A stretch of 64,000 nt of DNA. Source: Sclerodactyla briareus (Eukaryota > Echinodermata > Holothuroidea > Dendrochirotida > Sclerodactylidae). The DNA lies in contig JAODTK010001222.1 in NCBI GenBank assembly GCA_026419785.1, positions 1 to 64,000 on the forward strand, read 5' to 3'. How positions within the stretch are numbered: position 1 is the stretch's first letter; the number at the start of each line of letters is the position of its first letter. Under the pieces are notes generated by a model. It was not told the origin of the DNA and did no database searches. It saw only the letters and a list, made by a program, of their open reading frames with translations. Position numbers and translations under genes: made by a program. Positions 37,801 to 50,016 of this stretch are shown one piece after another.

Positions 37801-38330
37801 CAGCCTATCAGCTAACCCAATTCTGATATGTCCGGATATCCCTGGCCTGTGTTTGTTACACTCCGATGTGCTAGGGCAACACTTTGTGCCTTTGATCTTG
37901 GTTTTCCCCTTCTTGACCTTACATTAGCTTCCGAATCTTGCGGAAATTAACAAGTCCCCGCTGCCTTGTTGGACGCTACTGGCTACCTGCGGAAGCCCCG
38001 CAGTATAATCGCCGCCCGACCACGTAAGGCCTAACATTAGGCCTAGGCCTGGCAGCAGCACTGCCAGCGTCGTAACGTTAGCGCCCCTAGTAGGAGTCGC
38101 GCTGTGGAAACGAATAATTAATCCTGCTGAATCTTCCGCATCCATGTCAAACACAGAACTAAAAATCCCGCTTGTGATAAATCTAGCAGAAATCCGACCA
38201 TAGGGATCGGTTGAAAAACGGGGAATTCCAGAAGAGAGTGATAATAATCCAGTCAAAATTGCTGACCTAAAACACTTTTTGCACATTGGCATGATATCGC
38301 AGACGAATGACTGTGCATGCGCGGACGGAA
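34863..38330 (-). mobile_element. DIRS-like retrotransposon fossil (U2)
   Basis: An old, broken copy on the minus strand, present only in U2. Parts recognised from right to left: a region resembling DIRS gag (about 37.1-36.7 kb), reverse transcriptase (about 36.5-36.2 kb), and the RNase H/C-terminal part with the family's typical VDAFTLDWS and IGRCL-like phrases (about 35.3-34.9 kb). The tyrosine recombinase region and the terminal repeats were not found, so the copy looks incomplete on its left side. It carries many disruptions. It sits where U3 has the transmembrane exon (56050-56271), which is missing from U2, so its arrival or a later deletion removed that segment. Assignment of 37.5-38.3 kb to the element is uncertain. 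Confidence 0.7.
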
Positions 38331-38585
38331 TCTCACAGTGCCAGGAACGGCTTACGTAATAAAATCGTACTCCATACGACATCAGTTCAAGTATTGAGAG
38401 TGGTGCGCGGTTTATTCATTCGTTCGATGCACATCATATCACAATTAGGGAACGGGAAATGAAAGGATATGACTAACAACCACGGTGTTTTGAGGAGATC
38501 GCATAGTTTATCTAGTCCCAATTAGGGGGCGCGCACAATAACAAGGTGTTTCGGTTATTGGCTGATCGTATTTTTTTCAAGGAAT
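38331..38585. other. Shared unit end (U2)
   Basis: Matches U3 56280-56530 (cagttcaagtattgagagtg, then attggctgatcgta). Noncoding as far as can be seen. Confidence 0.6.
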
Positions 38586-41500
38586 TTATTGTGTCCGTCT
38601 GTGTTAGCAATTGGATAGATAATAGGTTTTCTAATATCTCTAATTCTTTCTTTCTCTGCACATATAGCGGTACAGGTTCGATACAGCGAGTATAGCCAAT
38701 GTACTGTTAATGACCTATTGATCTGAACCGCAATGTCAGTGGATGGATGGAATGTAAATGTAACCGTCTATTTTTAAAGATACATTTGAGCCTGGAGCGT
38801 TAATAAACTCACATTTCATCGGTTTACGTTCGAAGCAAATTGGCACCCACCCCTTCCAGGTCGGCGGGTCGTCCGTTGTATCACCTCCAATTAGTTTTAC
38901 TCTGGTAAGTTGGTACCTCCGTTACCCTTGAAAACGGCCTTATGCCCTCAAGTGACACAGATCCCGCCGTACAAAACGTCTAGATTGCTACCTTCCGGTG
39001 CGGCAACATCTTCACTCCCTGACGGAAATAAAATGACAATGAAATGAATCGATTCCGATTTCCATGACCAGCCAAATGTTCGAATAAGCAAACACAAATT
39101 GACCCATTAACCACGATAAATCAATAATTTATATTTTATGCACCACGTATGTACTTTGTAAACAATCTATGGACCGTTAGGTAAGCAAGAACTGTAGCTG
39201 CTCAAGTAGGCGATTGGATTGGTATACTCATGGAGCAGTTCCTCTTGAAGTTGTTTATCACATAGCCCAATGGTTTCACATGTCGATATTTTATGGCGTT
39301 TTCCGCTCCACGAATTCACGTTGCTAGACGAAAATCACAGTGGTTTGCTTTCCTGGAATTTTTGTCAAGGAGCGGTGGAGGAATGTGCAGTCCGCCTGTA
39401 TAGAATCGTATGGTCATCCGTGTCGCCGTGAATAACATAATATACGGGTTATGATTGAGGAAAGCAGTTGTACTGGAAGTCGTACTAGATAGTAACCATA
39501 AGTTGGCATTCCGTTTTTCGGAGCTAAATACCACACAACAATACTACCGTCGTTTGGAGGGGCGTCCAATTCACCCATTTCAAGAATGAAGTTACCCCAT
39601 GCTCTCTAGAAGCAAAGCGCGTCAGTTACTTTTCTAAGCCAGTTCACGGTTACCGCAAGCGAGGCATGAACCACAGGAAAACAGCTGTCGGGTATACGTA
39701 CAAGGGGTTGCCCGCACAGCGCTAGCCATCTGCGGATGTGACGATTACAATTCACATCTCTTGCTTCACTTGCTCACCTTCTCAGGGGTAACCACAGGCC
39801 TTGTTGCAGTGGGTCTATAGGCTTTACTGGGAAAAAATTTATCCATTCAAAAACGGCTATTATAAATATTGAAACGAATCAGATCTTACTCATGACTAAT
39901 ATAAACTACCTTTTAAGTGTCAATCGCACATTAGAGGTAACCCGTACACACACGCGCGCACCACTTCAGACGCACCAACTCAGCACACGCACACGCACAC
40001 ACACACAACCACACACCACACAGTGTCCATGTGAATTACACTAAGAGGCTTCGTGGGGTGACAGATCAGTGTACGGAAAGGCCTTTTGCAAAATCAAGAA
40101 ATCGGGCATTATAAAATGCTTATTATGGGGTATCTATTTTATATTTTGTTCACAGCATATATACAATGTGAAAGAAGGTCTAACAAAAAGCTTATAATAG
40201 CTTGACAAAGCAGGGACTCCCATCAAGGGAACAGGACCGGTAGTAGAGGAAGAAAAAAAAATATTACCACTAATGTTGATTAGCTATAATAGTACAACAA
40301 ATTCATATCGTAACAAATAAAAACAAATAACTCGGAAGTCGTATCAGACGAAATCGATTGTTGTTCATAGTTTCGAGATTTCACTTATAAGGCTATTCCA
40401 ATGATCTGCCTGGTTGGTTATGTTTGTTTGGCCCCTCCGGGGTGAATTCCATACCTGCCAGCACGGCTTTCACGGTTATTCTGGCATGAAGTAAATTATT
40501 GAATGCACGGGTACAAGTCCTGTCTTATGGTGGAAGTGCGACCATTAAGTCAGAATCTGTTTCTAATTCAGTAGTTAAGACTTTTAAAAGAGAACAAGTA
40601 TGATCTCGTGAAACTGACATGTGTCATATGTCGTAAGGCCTTTTTCTGTAGCATATCAAGTGAATCAAATTGGCATCACAGGTACCCAGACCAGATAATA
40701 CATCAGTAAGAATCTGTCGGCGATAGAGTTCGGTAAATAACCAACATGCCGCGGCAAATGTTTGAGTTTCGATAAAAAACCTCACCAACACTAGGGACGA
40801 TTTTAAACCCTTGGAGATTTGTCCTTCCAGATGAATCACTATTGTAACCAACGCCCAAAAGCAGTCGTGTTGACTTGTTTCAAGACATTGTAACCGTAGT
40901 AAGACTTCTGCCCAGCTAAATATCAACACTAGTGAGAGAAAACTTGTTAATTGCAAACCAAAAAATCACTCCTACTCATCATATTCATCATACGGCTCGG
41001 ATGACAGTAAATATAGTATGTAATTTATGGCACCAATTTCAAAGTACCCGTCAGGAACAATTAGGGCTGAAATTCGACAGTCTGCGAACAATGTTTGTAG
41101 TGTTGAATGGTGTCATTTGAAAGAACAGTCACTAGAACCGAAAACATTAAAAGTCCAGTTGCTGTGGAAGCCATCATGAACAGCTGATTACGAGGTGAAA
41201 TAAAAATAAAAATAAGATCGCAAGGTAATCCTCAGTTTCTCCAGTGGAGAAAATTTCCGTGTGGTGCTCATTTCCACTGTATGTTTCTGTATGTGTGAGA
41301 CGGGAGGATGAGCATTTTGCAGAACGAGTGCTCAGTACATTGCCCTGATAGTGGGTATCTATGTAGCCGAATGACCTTTGGCTCTGAAATATCATTCTAC
41401 TGGTTCATTGCTTCACCATATCCACTCATCGAGATGTTTAAACTAACACCGAATGGGAATGAAGTAAATCGCAAAATGTCGGAAGTCCCTCCACAGTATT

Positions 41501-43151
41501 CAGTTGAAGCCGAGGAATGCCGACAAGCGTTTCGGAAGTATCCATGGTTGTTCGCTCCGAAAGATCGAAGATCGCACGTTTTTTTCTTCCAGATAGAAAT
41601 ACACTATTCTCTGTTCTTCAAACCAAATATGTACAAGCCTTCCAGCTGTGCGTGCAGAAAGAGGACACAATACTGCTCGGAAGGTGTGGCTGGTATACAC
41701 TCGTCACTGGAGGGACCGTTGAATCTGAAACATCCGATGTATGTTTCGTATAGAAGAAGACAAAGATTTCATTGAATGGCTAGTTTCAAACACACATTGC
41801 TATGCCTAATCTCCATAAACTGTTCAACTGCAATCCGTTAGATATGTAAAAATATAAATCACGGAACCACTTACAGCGGTATGTCACAAATTCAAAACAA
41901 GACAACTATGACTAGAGTAACTCAAATTAAAATGTTTCTAGTGACATCAGATAGAGCACCCGAGCCTCTTTTTTGTCCAGCTGTAATGAAGCTATACCAC
42001 ATCACCTGAGCCAAGTGCTGACAATATCTTTACCAATGTTCTCGAATCAGCATTTATTGTTCTCTTATCGTGTTATATATCCTTCTCCACACCATGTCAG
42101 TCATCAACTGTTATATTCATGAGAAGTTTACTACTGCATTAGAACCTAGAGTTTAGGACTGAAATTATCAGCTGCTTCAGTAAAACAGCCCCTTGAATCA
42201 AAATAACATTTCCCAAATCGTTGAGCAAAAGTGGCGAGTTAATGAGTGGTCGTAATCACAGCACTTTTATTTCCTATTGAAAAAGCAATTCGGGTTGTTC
42301 AGGAGGGTATTCTGAAGAAAGGTTTAAATGGGTGCCTTGCACAAAGGAAATTCCCCATCTTGTAAACACGATAAGTTAAGAATGCCCGAATGCGTGCTCC
42401 CATTCTACCGCATGGGTTTAGTGGGGGTTTCATTTGAGGAAGAAATGAATCTTACGCAATTTGTGTATAGGTTGAGGGTTATTCTACGGGGAAGAGTGAG
42501 AGCATTTTGAAAAATGTTGGAGAATTTTAGCTTATGAACACGATGCATCACACCTGGCATGGATCATACTAGGAATAATGGTTCCCTCCAATGGTAAATT
42601 GTTTTGGAGCAGGTCTAAGTCGCAAGTATGTGAATATTGCGTATTAACGAGTTTCTGCCAGATTAATGCCTAGCTCCATAAAGTCCGGATTCAATCGAGG
42701 AATTGATAAGCCTCTTGGTTTCTGTCTTTTTTGGTTGTTTTTTCTTATAGTTCTGCCTTCTGAGCCTCTTCGATAGATCCTCGTGGGATGAACGTCACTA
42801 TAATAATAGGTTTTGAGGTGTGGAGCCGCCGTGCTCTGCAAAATCGAATGATCGCATTCCCACGCACTCTCTCGGATAGGAAGAATAGTGGCGTCGTGCA
42901 TGGTCGGGTCAGATAATTTGCAAAGTTTCACACAGTTATCTTTGAGTTTGTCGGATATGATGAACCTCGGTGAATGAAACTTAGTCAGAAAACAACAATT
43001 ACAGGTAACTAATAGATAAAGTCACCGGGGGTCAGAATGCTTACTGAAGTAATAACTCTAACATGGCGGATACAAAGAAAACTTACAAAACTTTAAAAAA
43101 CAGAATCAGCAGGCGGTTCAGTTTCGAGGTGAACTGGTGTCAGATTCCCAT
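38586..43151. other. Left block of U3; no gene recognised
   Basis: Collinear with U1 1-4277. An (AC)n microsatellite lies at 39947-40022. Bases 40700-40715 (catcagtaagaatctg) are the empty site for the Harbinger element. A 155-codon plus-strand frame at 41308-41775 is not kept by U1 or U4, so I do not call it a gene. Confidence 0.55.
39947..40022 (+). repeat. (AC)n microsatellite
   Basis: Imperfect AC repeat. The U4 counterpart near 58006-58025 is short (acacacccgcgcgcgca). Confidence 0.85.
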
Positions 43152-43212
43152 AATATATATATATTATATAATATATATATATAGATATATATATATATAT
43201 ATATATATAATC

Positions 43213-43251
<39 letters not shown>

Positions 43252-43275
43252 TATATATATATATATATATATATA
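43152..43275. repeat. (TA)n microsatellite
   Basis: U3 counterpart of 4278-4446. It is followed directly by sequence matching U1 about 6040 or 7180 (cttactcagtcatgcctg), so about 1-2.5 kb present in U1 is missing here. Confidence 0.95.
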
Positions 43276-44754
43276 GTACACCTTACTCAGTCATGCCTGC
43301 GTCTTAGTCCAGGTGTGTTTCGGGGGGGGGGATTTAAATGGAAGTGGTTACCCACCCCCCCCCCCCCCCCCCCCCCCCATTGCTCCTTTCGTCTAGTGTC
43401 TCTCAAATTCCTTTTTGTCTTTTATCACAATTCAATTATGAACCTTCAGTCATTCCAGTCGCCAGATATTTTAAGTAAAACATCGCAAGTTGGCCGAAAA
43501 CCGTGTTTTTCTCTCTAATTCCCAACTTTTAGCAATTTTCGCCTAAGGGACAATTCAGCTGGAAACCAGTCTAGTTTGGTACTCATTGCCTTGTTAGGAA
43601 ATCTCAATGTTAAGGTATCGTTTTTATCATGAACACCTTCAACACACAGTGGGAAATGAATTTTTTCTGTAGGTTGCATAGCCATTTTTAGTTCCTAAAT
43701 TTCATGATTATGGAGAAATGTGTCCCATTTGGAGAATTTCGTAACTATTTAGGAGTGTGCAAAATTTGACCATGTTCGGCCACCGCAAAGAGGAGATATC
43801 TGCGGAAAAAACACCAACGAATTGACGGACACACACACACACATACCACACACGCGCCGAGCGCGCACGAGGAACACCACCCTCACACGCGCGCAAACAC
43901 AGCACACCAAGCACACAACAGACACCTTTGCGAGTACACCTCATTGCTAGACCAACAAACCACCACGGGTACCCCACCAGTGGGTACCCCTCAGTGGATA
44001 AGTCCTAACCACCACTATTGCTGCCATAGCAACCGTTGATATGGCAACCATCAAGAGTATATATAGGTGAAATGGTAAACTGACTACAATATCTCCATCG
44101 GCCCTCTGGACGATGAGACAATTATGGTCTCTGCGACACAGACAAACGATAGCCGATTAGGGAATGAGTTGGCTGATGTTTTGACGCCACAAAACCAATA
44201 ATTCGGTTGACTTCAATTCGTGAGAAGAACTTAGCCATCAGTGGTATTTGTACGTTCGATGACTATCTGGCTTATTTACAGGTGGTGATAGGATAAACTG
44301 GTGAAATAGATTTCAAATTTCAACAAAATGAAAAACACAAAAAACCCTGAAACATAGCATATCTTGATGTTCGAAAAAATCTCTATCAACAACACTACTA
44401 GAACTGTAGGACTGCGTTAACCACAACAATAAGGCACTCGGTTATAGCATTCAATAACAGGATACAGATAGTGGTCCTGTCTTCACGAGGCAGAATTCTG
44501 ACATGAAAGAAGTAGCTGCTGCTAGTATGGTCTCGGTATCGTCGAATAGGATTTGCATACTTATTTCAAATGACCCCAGTGACTAAAAAACCCTCGTTTC
44601 CCCCTTCTTGGAATCAAGGTAATCCACATTCAATAAATTTGGTTGTAATCTGACAAACTAGGACAATTCATGAATTTCATCAATGACGACTGCAAAATGA
44701 TCGCACTATATATGGACCGAATTTGGCGCACTTAAATAAGTTTCGTTAAAACCT
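43276..44754. other. Middle block of U3; no gene recognised
   Basis: Collinear with U1 7180-8770. It contains G- and C-runs (24 C at 43355-43378), a CA-rich tract (43825-43940) and the empty site of the CR1/L2-like LINE near 44690-44715 (gactgcaaaatgatcgcact). Confidence 0.6.
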
Positions 44755-45054
44755 GCAAAAAGTACAGTATGGCCGTCCGGACTTTGATTACCCCACCTTC
44801 GTCAATAAATTTAAAACAAAAAAATCGTACAAATAAGTGAGCCCCAGTCATTCGGCGACGCCACCTTCAAATTGAAACCCATCCGATTTTTTCTGTCACC
44901 GGACAAATTTAATTACTTTCTAATAGTGGCGACAGTGCTGGCAGCGGCAATAGCAGCAACACAAAACCATCTCTGATGCGGTGATATAAAAGATACTACT
45001 AGCTGGAGTACGGGTATCACTAACACGATCATGATAAAGACAGAGCGTCTCATG
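44755..45054 (+). mobile_element. MITE-like element, direct copy (U3)
   Basis: Homologous to U1 8770-9086 and U2 23961-24284, at the same position in the unit. Confidence 0.5.
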
Positions 45055-48000
45055 AGTTTCATTTAAAAACAATGGAATAATTACGTCGCCAGATGTTCCT
45101 GAGGCCCGGCGAGAGGAATAGGCCTAGACAGATTTCGTTTTCCACAAAAACACGTAACCTCCCTCATTCGTGACATGCATAAATATATAGAGACATATTT
45201 CTTGTAACGAACAGTTATGAGAATAATGTAGTGTACAGTGAATTAATAGAATAACGATAAAAATCCACGTCCGCTCCAATATGCGTCAGACTCGCAGTAT
45301 GTAATGGGTCTCGTGCATCAACGTTAAGTGGTCGATTATGAGCATCATCGCAGTTGATATAGGTCTATATCCATATATAGTTGAAGTTTACTGTTACAAT
45401 CACTTGAACACTGTAGGAATGAATAGCACAGCTAAGTGGGTATTAGAACGCAAGCGGGTAACTGTCTTTTCATTTCTACCAAACAATCGTTTGCCACTAT
45501 TAAGTTGAGAGTGATATTGAATCGCTTGCCACTTGATATGCGATAACCATTCCTATAAATTACGTACTGTACGAACTCGTTCGTATGCCTACACGAATAG
45601 CCTTGTATACATTCTTAGCGTACATATATATGTTATCACGTTTGAAAAATAAAGGTTGGACTGAATTATTATCGGCATATAAGCAGGATTCCAAACACCA
45701 ATTATTTTACTGTGAATCTCACGTGATGCTAGAGGGTACCTTTGCCATGGAAATTATGATGATGAGAATGCAGGATTATGGCCAGTGTGTTTTCTATCAA
45801 AATTGGTATCATGTGACTCCGATTGTCACAATCTGATTGGCACTTGCTCATAACCACCTAGAAATCATTTGGTATGGCATGGAATGGTATAGTAACTAGT
45901 GTAGTATTTATAGTAAAGGCATAGTATAGTATTGTATAGTATAGTATTGTATAGTATAGTATAGTAAGAGGTGACCTCTAACTACATCAGGGCGTCGTAA
46001 AAGTAGGCATGCCCGTACCTCACTATACCCCCATTACCCTAAATTTCATTTTGTGCTGGTATGACTGTTGCTCGAAAGTTAATGGAACACTGCTACTATA
46101 ACATTAGGCCTAGGATAGGTTAACTTAGCTGTATGTATAATAATGTATAGCCATGTCAACCTGGTTGTATGCCTATTATTATTGGAGGATTAGGGGTGGT
46201 GTTAACATCGGGTTGATTTCCAATTCCGAATTTATACTCCCAAATCTTAATTGTTACCACACCTAAACCTAACCCTTTATCCTCACTAACGCCTTCGCGA
46301 GTGCACCTCATTGCTGACCACCCCAACACACATGGGTCCCCCACCAGTGGGTACCCCTCAGTGGATAGTTCTTAACCCCACCACTATTGCTACCATAGCA
46401 ACCTTTGCCTATGGCGACATAACAGTATATAGGTGAAAATGGTAAACTGACTATGACTGACTACTACTTCGGGATCGATGAGATAACCCACACTCATTAA
46501 CATATTGCCGCTGAAATCTAATCAGTTATATACCTTAAATATGTTACCTAATGCCAACCCGAATCATAGACTACGGTTCGTTTTGTAAATATTGTAACGA
46601 GCTTGAGTAATGAATTACATAGATTAGGCTGGCGCCGACCTAATAGTGACTTCCGTTCGCAAATAATCTCATGTTCACCAAACCCCGATACTACAAACAA
46701 ATTTCATCAAAATCAAAATGCCAATTTGCCAAATTGGGGTTACTTCATGCAGAACGACAGGAACAATGACACGTTTCAAGAAGAGGAGGCGAATCTTGCC
46801 ATCCACGATTCTATGGAGGCAAGAGGTTAGTTTACTATGAAGACTCAATCTATGCTCATATGAGGCGCATGGGATATTTAACATAAAATTAAACATGATA
46901 CAAAGCGCAATGCATTTCACTTGGCAGTGTATAGCAGGCCACATTGGTTGTTTTGGTTAATGCAGGAATTTATGTATAAAACTTATCAGCCCTGCAATTC
47001 CAAATTCTACTATGGTGTTGAATTCCTACTCAGAAAACATAAACATTAAATTCTTTTATTTCGATGATAATTGCTCAAAGTTTACCAGAGAGGAGCTCTC
47101 AACCAAAATGGTTAAATATGAAATAGTAAACAGTCAATGTGGAATCATGTTCCAACCGTTGAGCAGCTAAGCAGTCACAGTCCTTCGTTCATCTATCAGC
47201 TGATTCATGATTAGGAAACCTAACATGCAAATAGGTTCAAACGAGGCAGGAATTTAGGATGCAGATACCTGAAAAAAACGTTAGGCACAGGATATTCTAG
47301 TTAGATAGGTTAATTAATAATGGGCTGAATGGATGACTCTCACTACTGTTGGTTTAAAGGTTTGGTTTCGTTCACTCCAACATGTCGAATGCATGGTTTA
47401 CATATGTTCCGATGGATGTCATTCAAGACTTCATTCATCAACATATTGTTTTAGTTGGGTGCTTTATAGATGGCACTACTGGCGTCCAAGGGGGGTCGAT
47501 TAGTTAAACTTAAACGATTGTAAAATGTAGATTTACCTAAAACGTCGAGAATTTCCGTTCAGATTATCCACGTTCTCAGCTTCATTCCGGAAAGAACGTT
47601 GTGCTGCATGAGTGCCACTACTGTTCAAAGTGGTATGACTATTCCAACATGTAAAATGTATTGTTTACCTAGAAGCTTCGAGAAATTTCATTTCAAGACT
47701 TCATCTACATCTTCGCCTCACTCTGACAAGACCTTGTGCCACATAAATACGGCTTGACACTGTTCGAACGTTTGGTTGTTTCATTCCACGTTAGTGAAGG
47801 TACAAGGTAGTATCATCTTTGTTTCCATTCTTCCTACTAATATAAATGAGACGTTACCATTTCCATGAGTCAACTTTTGTCCATAGCAGTTTTAATTGTT
47901 CAAATATGACTAGAGTATTCTCTTCAAAGAAGCGTTATACAACTGGAGACAGATTAAGACTGGTTCCCAACCTCTCTCACATTCTTTTCCTCGTTTTCCC

Positions 48001-48113
48001 CTCTTCCCTCCCACTATCATGGAACAACGGAGGAATTTATTAGTGTCGCATCATCTATTCTGATTTTTCATAACCACTACAACCCCAACAACAGCAGAGC
48101 AAAGCGGGTTTTC
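45055..48113. other. Shared stretch; no gene recognised
   Basis: Collinear with U1 9087-12775. Bases 45850-46090 have no clear partner and include the AGTAT microsatellite. Bases 46285-46480 are a second partial copy of 43930-44110. Confidence 0.5.
45897..45966 (+). repeat. AGTAT-type pentamer microsatellite
   Basis: Tandem tagta/tatag units with ttg interruptions. Seen only in U3. Confidence 0.85.
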
Positions 48114-48257
48114 ATGTTTCTCCTTGCATTTCTTTCGATGGTAACAATTACTGTAGTTGCTTACTGCGTTTTTCCGGTATTCGTTTGTCAACCAGGTGCA
48201 GTATGCTTGTGCCTATACGATCGGGTCAATCGTGGTATTATCACGACACGTATTTGA
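48114..48257 (+). CDS. Signal-peptide-like open segment (U3 copy)
   Basis: An ATG opens a 47-codon frame starting MFLLAFLSMVTITVVAYC, which has the length and hydrophobicity of a signal peptide, followed by VFPVFVCQPGAVCLCLYD and a short polar end. The U1 copy (12776) keeps the second half in frame, and the minus strand is interrupted in U3, so the plus strand is preferred. It may be the first exon of a secreted or membrane protein. No splice donor is convincing: U1 reads CAC/GTAACT at the corresponding point, but U3 is altered there. No family is recognised, and chance is not excluded. Confidence 0.25.
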   Translation: MFLLAFLSMVTITVVAYCVFPVFVCQPGAVCLCLYDRVNRGIITTRI

Positions 48258-49859
48258 CTAGATGCTATACCATCATGGCTTTTCGGAGTACAATGCTCGG
48301 TGAAAGATTATTTAAAAAAATACATCAATACAGTTTAATTTCAATGGAACTTTTGTACCAGTTAAACCTCAACTTGGCAAGTCTGCCAAGTCAATGACAT
48401 CCCTGAGGCTTAGTTGAGCCTTCATGACATGGTGGGTGTCTGTTTCGAAGTTTGCGCAAGATGGAGACTCGGTATGTATTCTATTCCATGTTTGTTTGCA
48501 AATGTGAAATGCGGATACCTAGAAAGCTCACCATAGGATATGTGTTTTGTTTCTTCATTCACTCGAATTTTCAGCCAACATTTTAACGAATGAATTCAAA
48601 TGAAGGACACTTGTCTTCCGTAATAGTCAACTTGATTTCATATTCCCAACATCCCCTGGCGCCCCTAGCTCCAATGTACCCGTTTACACTGCGAACCTGT
48701 CTTCTGTTGGGAACCACCTGCAGTAGACTGAATACGTTGGTGGCGCAATGCAGAAATATAGTTGAAGATCGAGAGTATATAAACAGCCTGACATCGACAG
48801 ACTATCTGTTTAGAATGGTGTTCTTCCTGTCCAACCAGTATAGTCCTTCAAATGACCCACATGATTAATCGATACGAGCATATATTTCTAGAAAAATTGC
48901 CCAATTTACTGAGGATAGTCCAATACTACGGTTATCTCAAGAAGAACAAGAACAAAACATGGCTACACTGATGAAAACAGATTCCCACATTTGCGAGAAC
49001 CCGTCACTTGTGCAGGTAACGTGCTCAAATTTATCACCAACAAAATGAACCCTATCATTGTTTTGAAGGTCTTGTTACGGTCGTGAAGTGGTGGACCGTA
49101 ACTGTGGATGAACCGACACAACCATAATACGTGTCCTTATTCAGAGGGTTAAACAAACACATAACACACAAATTATGCGGATCTCGGGGTGGGGCAGAAG
49201 AAAGGAGGTCACTACTAATTAAACTTACTCAGCCCGTGTGAGTAGTATCTCGCGCATAATAATATACACTAAATTCTATAAAAAATATTAAAAAAAAACT
49301 TCCCACCTATAAGGAACCTGACAGCTTCGACAGGGGTTAGCCAGCGTGTACAACTTGTAATCCCTTTTGTATGCCTAAAGGGGCATGCAAAACTTTGATT
49401 ATAGGGAGCCGTGACGGCCGCCGGCCGCTACGAAAAAAGTATCATTAGTTCACATTTTGCTCGGTAAGCCCACTGATGTGTACGAGGTAAGCCCAATGAA
49501 GGAAAGTCAAGTCAATATTGACGATACTCCGTAGGGAAAAGTATTTCTGGCCTGTTTACTGTCCATGATTTTTAAAAACACAATGATCAACTTCCTGAGG
49601 AATGGATAGTCCACTACCATCATGAGGGAGAAGTAGGCTGTCGGCTGTCCGGCATAAACAAAGAATCATGCGTATTGAGGCCAATAACAAATTTCATGAC
49701 GCTTTGAATAGTCTTCCTTCAAATGGGGGGAGTGACGACGACCTTTAGACTGAAGTGGCATTACGTTTTCCTTCTATGGACAAGGGTTATAATATTGAGA
49801 TTTATTTTTTATTCTCTTGGAAGAATGCATAACTACAATATATGGTGTACTACTGTGAG
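48258..49859. other. Shared stretch; no gene recognised
   Basis: Collinear with U1 12974-14379 and U2 29290-30950. A GGCCGCCGGCCGC run near 49418-49432 is locally GC-rich. Confidence 0.45.
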
Positions 49860-50016
49860 CATGGATGTAGTCGAGATCCGGATAGGCCGAGAACCGGACC
49901 AGCCTCTCCTCTGGTGTCTCTATACTGTTCGGTATAGGCGGTCTCGTCTCAACGTCGAGACCGAGACCGGCAATTCGAGAATAATTCGAACTGAGACCGG
50001 TCTGACTACATCGCTG
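49860..50016 (+). mobile_element. hAT-type MITE (U3 copy)
   Basis: 157 bp, starting CATGGATGTAGTCGAG and ending GACTACATCGCTG, flanked by an exact 8-bp direct repeat ACTGTGAG (49852-49859 and 50017-50024). An 8-bp duplication and CA...TG inverted ends are typical of hAT elements. It is too small to encode a transposase. It shares its site with U1, and the site is empty in U2. Confidence 0.85.

Larger units (their letters stand above)
18606..38585 (+). repeat. Tandem unit U2 (b-type)
   Basis: Second copy of the unit, entered at a point about 1.2 kb inside the unit and matching U4 from 58230. It carries the b-type insertions (Harbinger, CR1/L2-like LINE, 168-bp TIR element) and lacks the hAT MITE and jockey-like LINE of U1 and U3. 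It lacks the long left block with the TA tract, has a block of its own at 25.7-28.4 kb and a DIRS-like fossil at 34.9-38.3 kb. Confidence 0.8.

Noticed and set aside
41308-41775. 155-codon plus-strand frame in U3
   Set aside because: The homologous stretches of U1 and U4 do not keep the frame, and the minus strand is partly open too. No domain is recognised.
45585-45836. 83-codon plus-strand frame in U3
   Set aside because: U1 9817-10000 and U2 25270-25400 are homologous but shifted and interrupted. No consistent splice sites.
48590-48868. Plus-strand frames in U2 and U3 sharing LLLGTT and REYIN
   Set aside because: The U1 copy does not keep the frame and no acceptor or donor is conserved.
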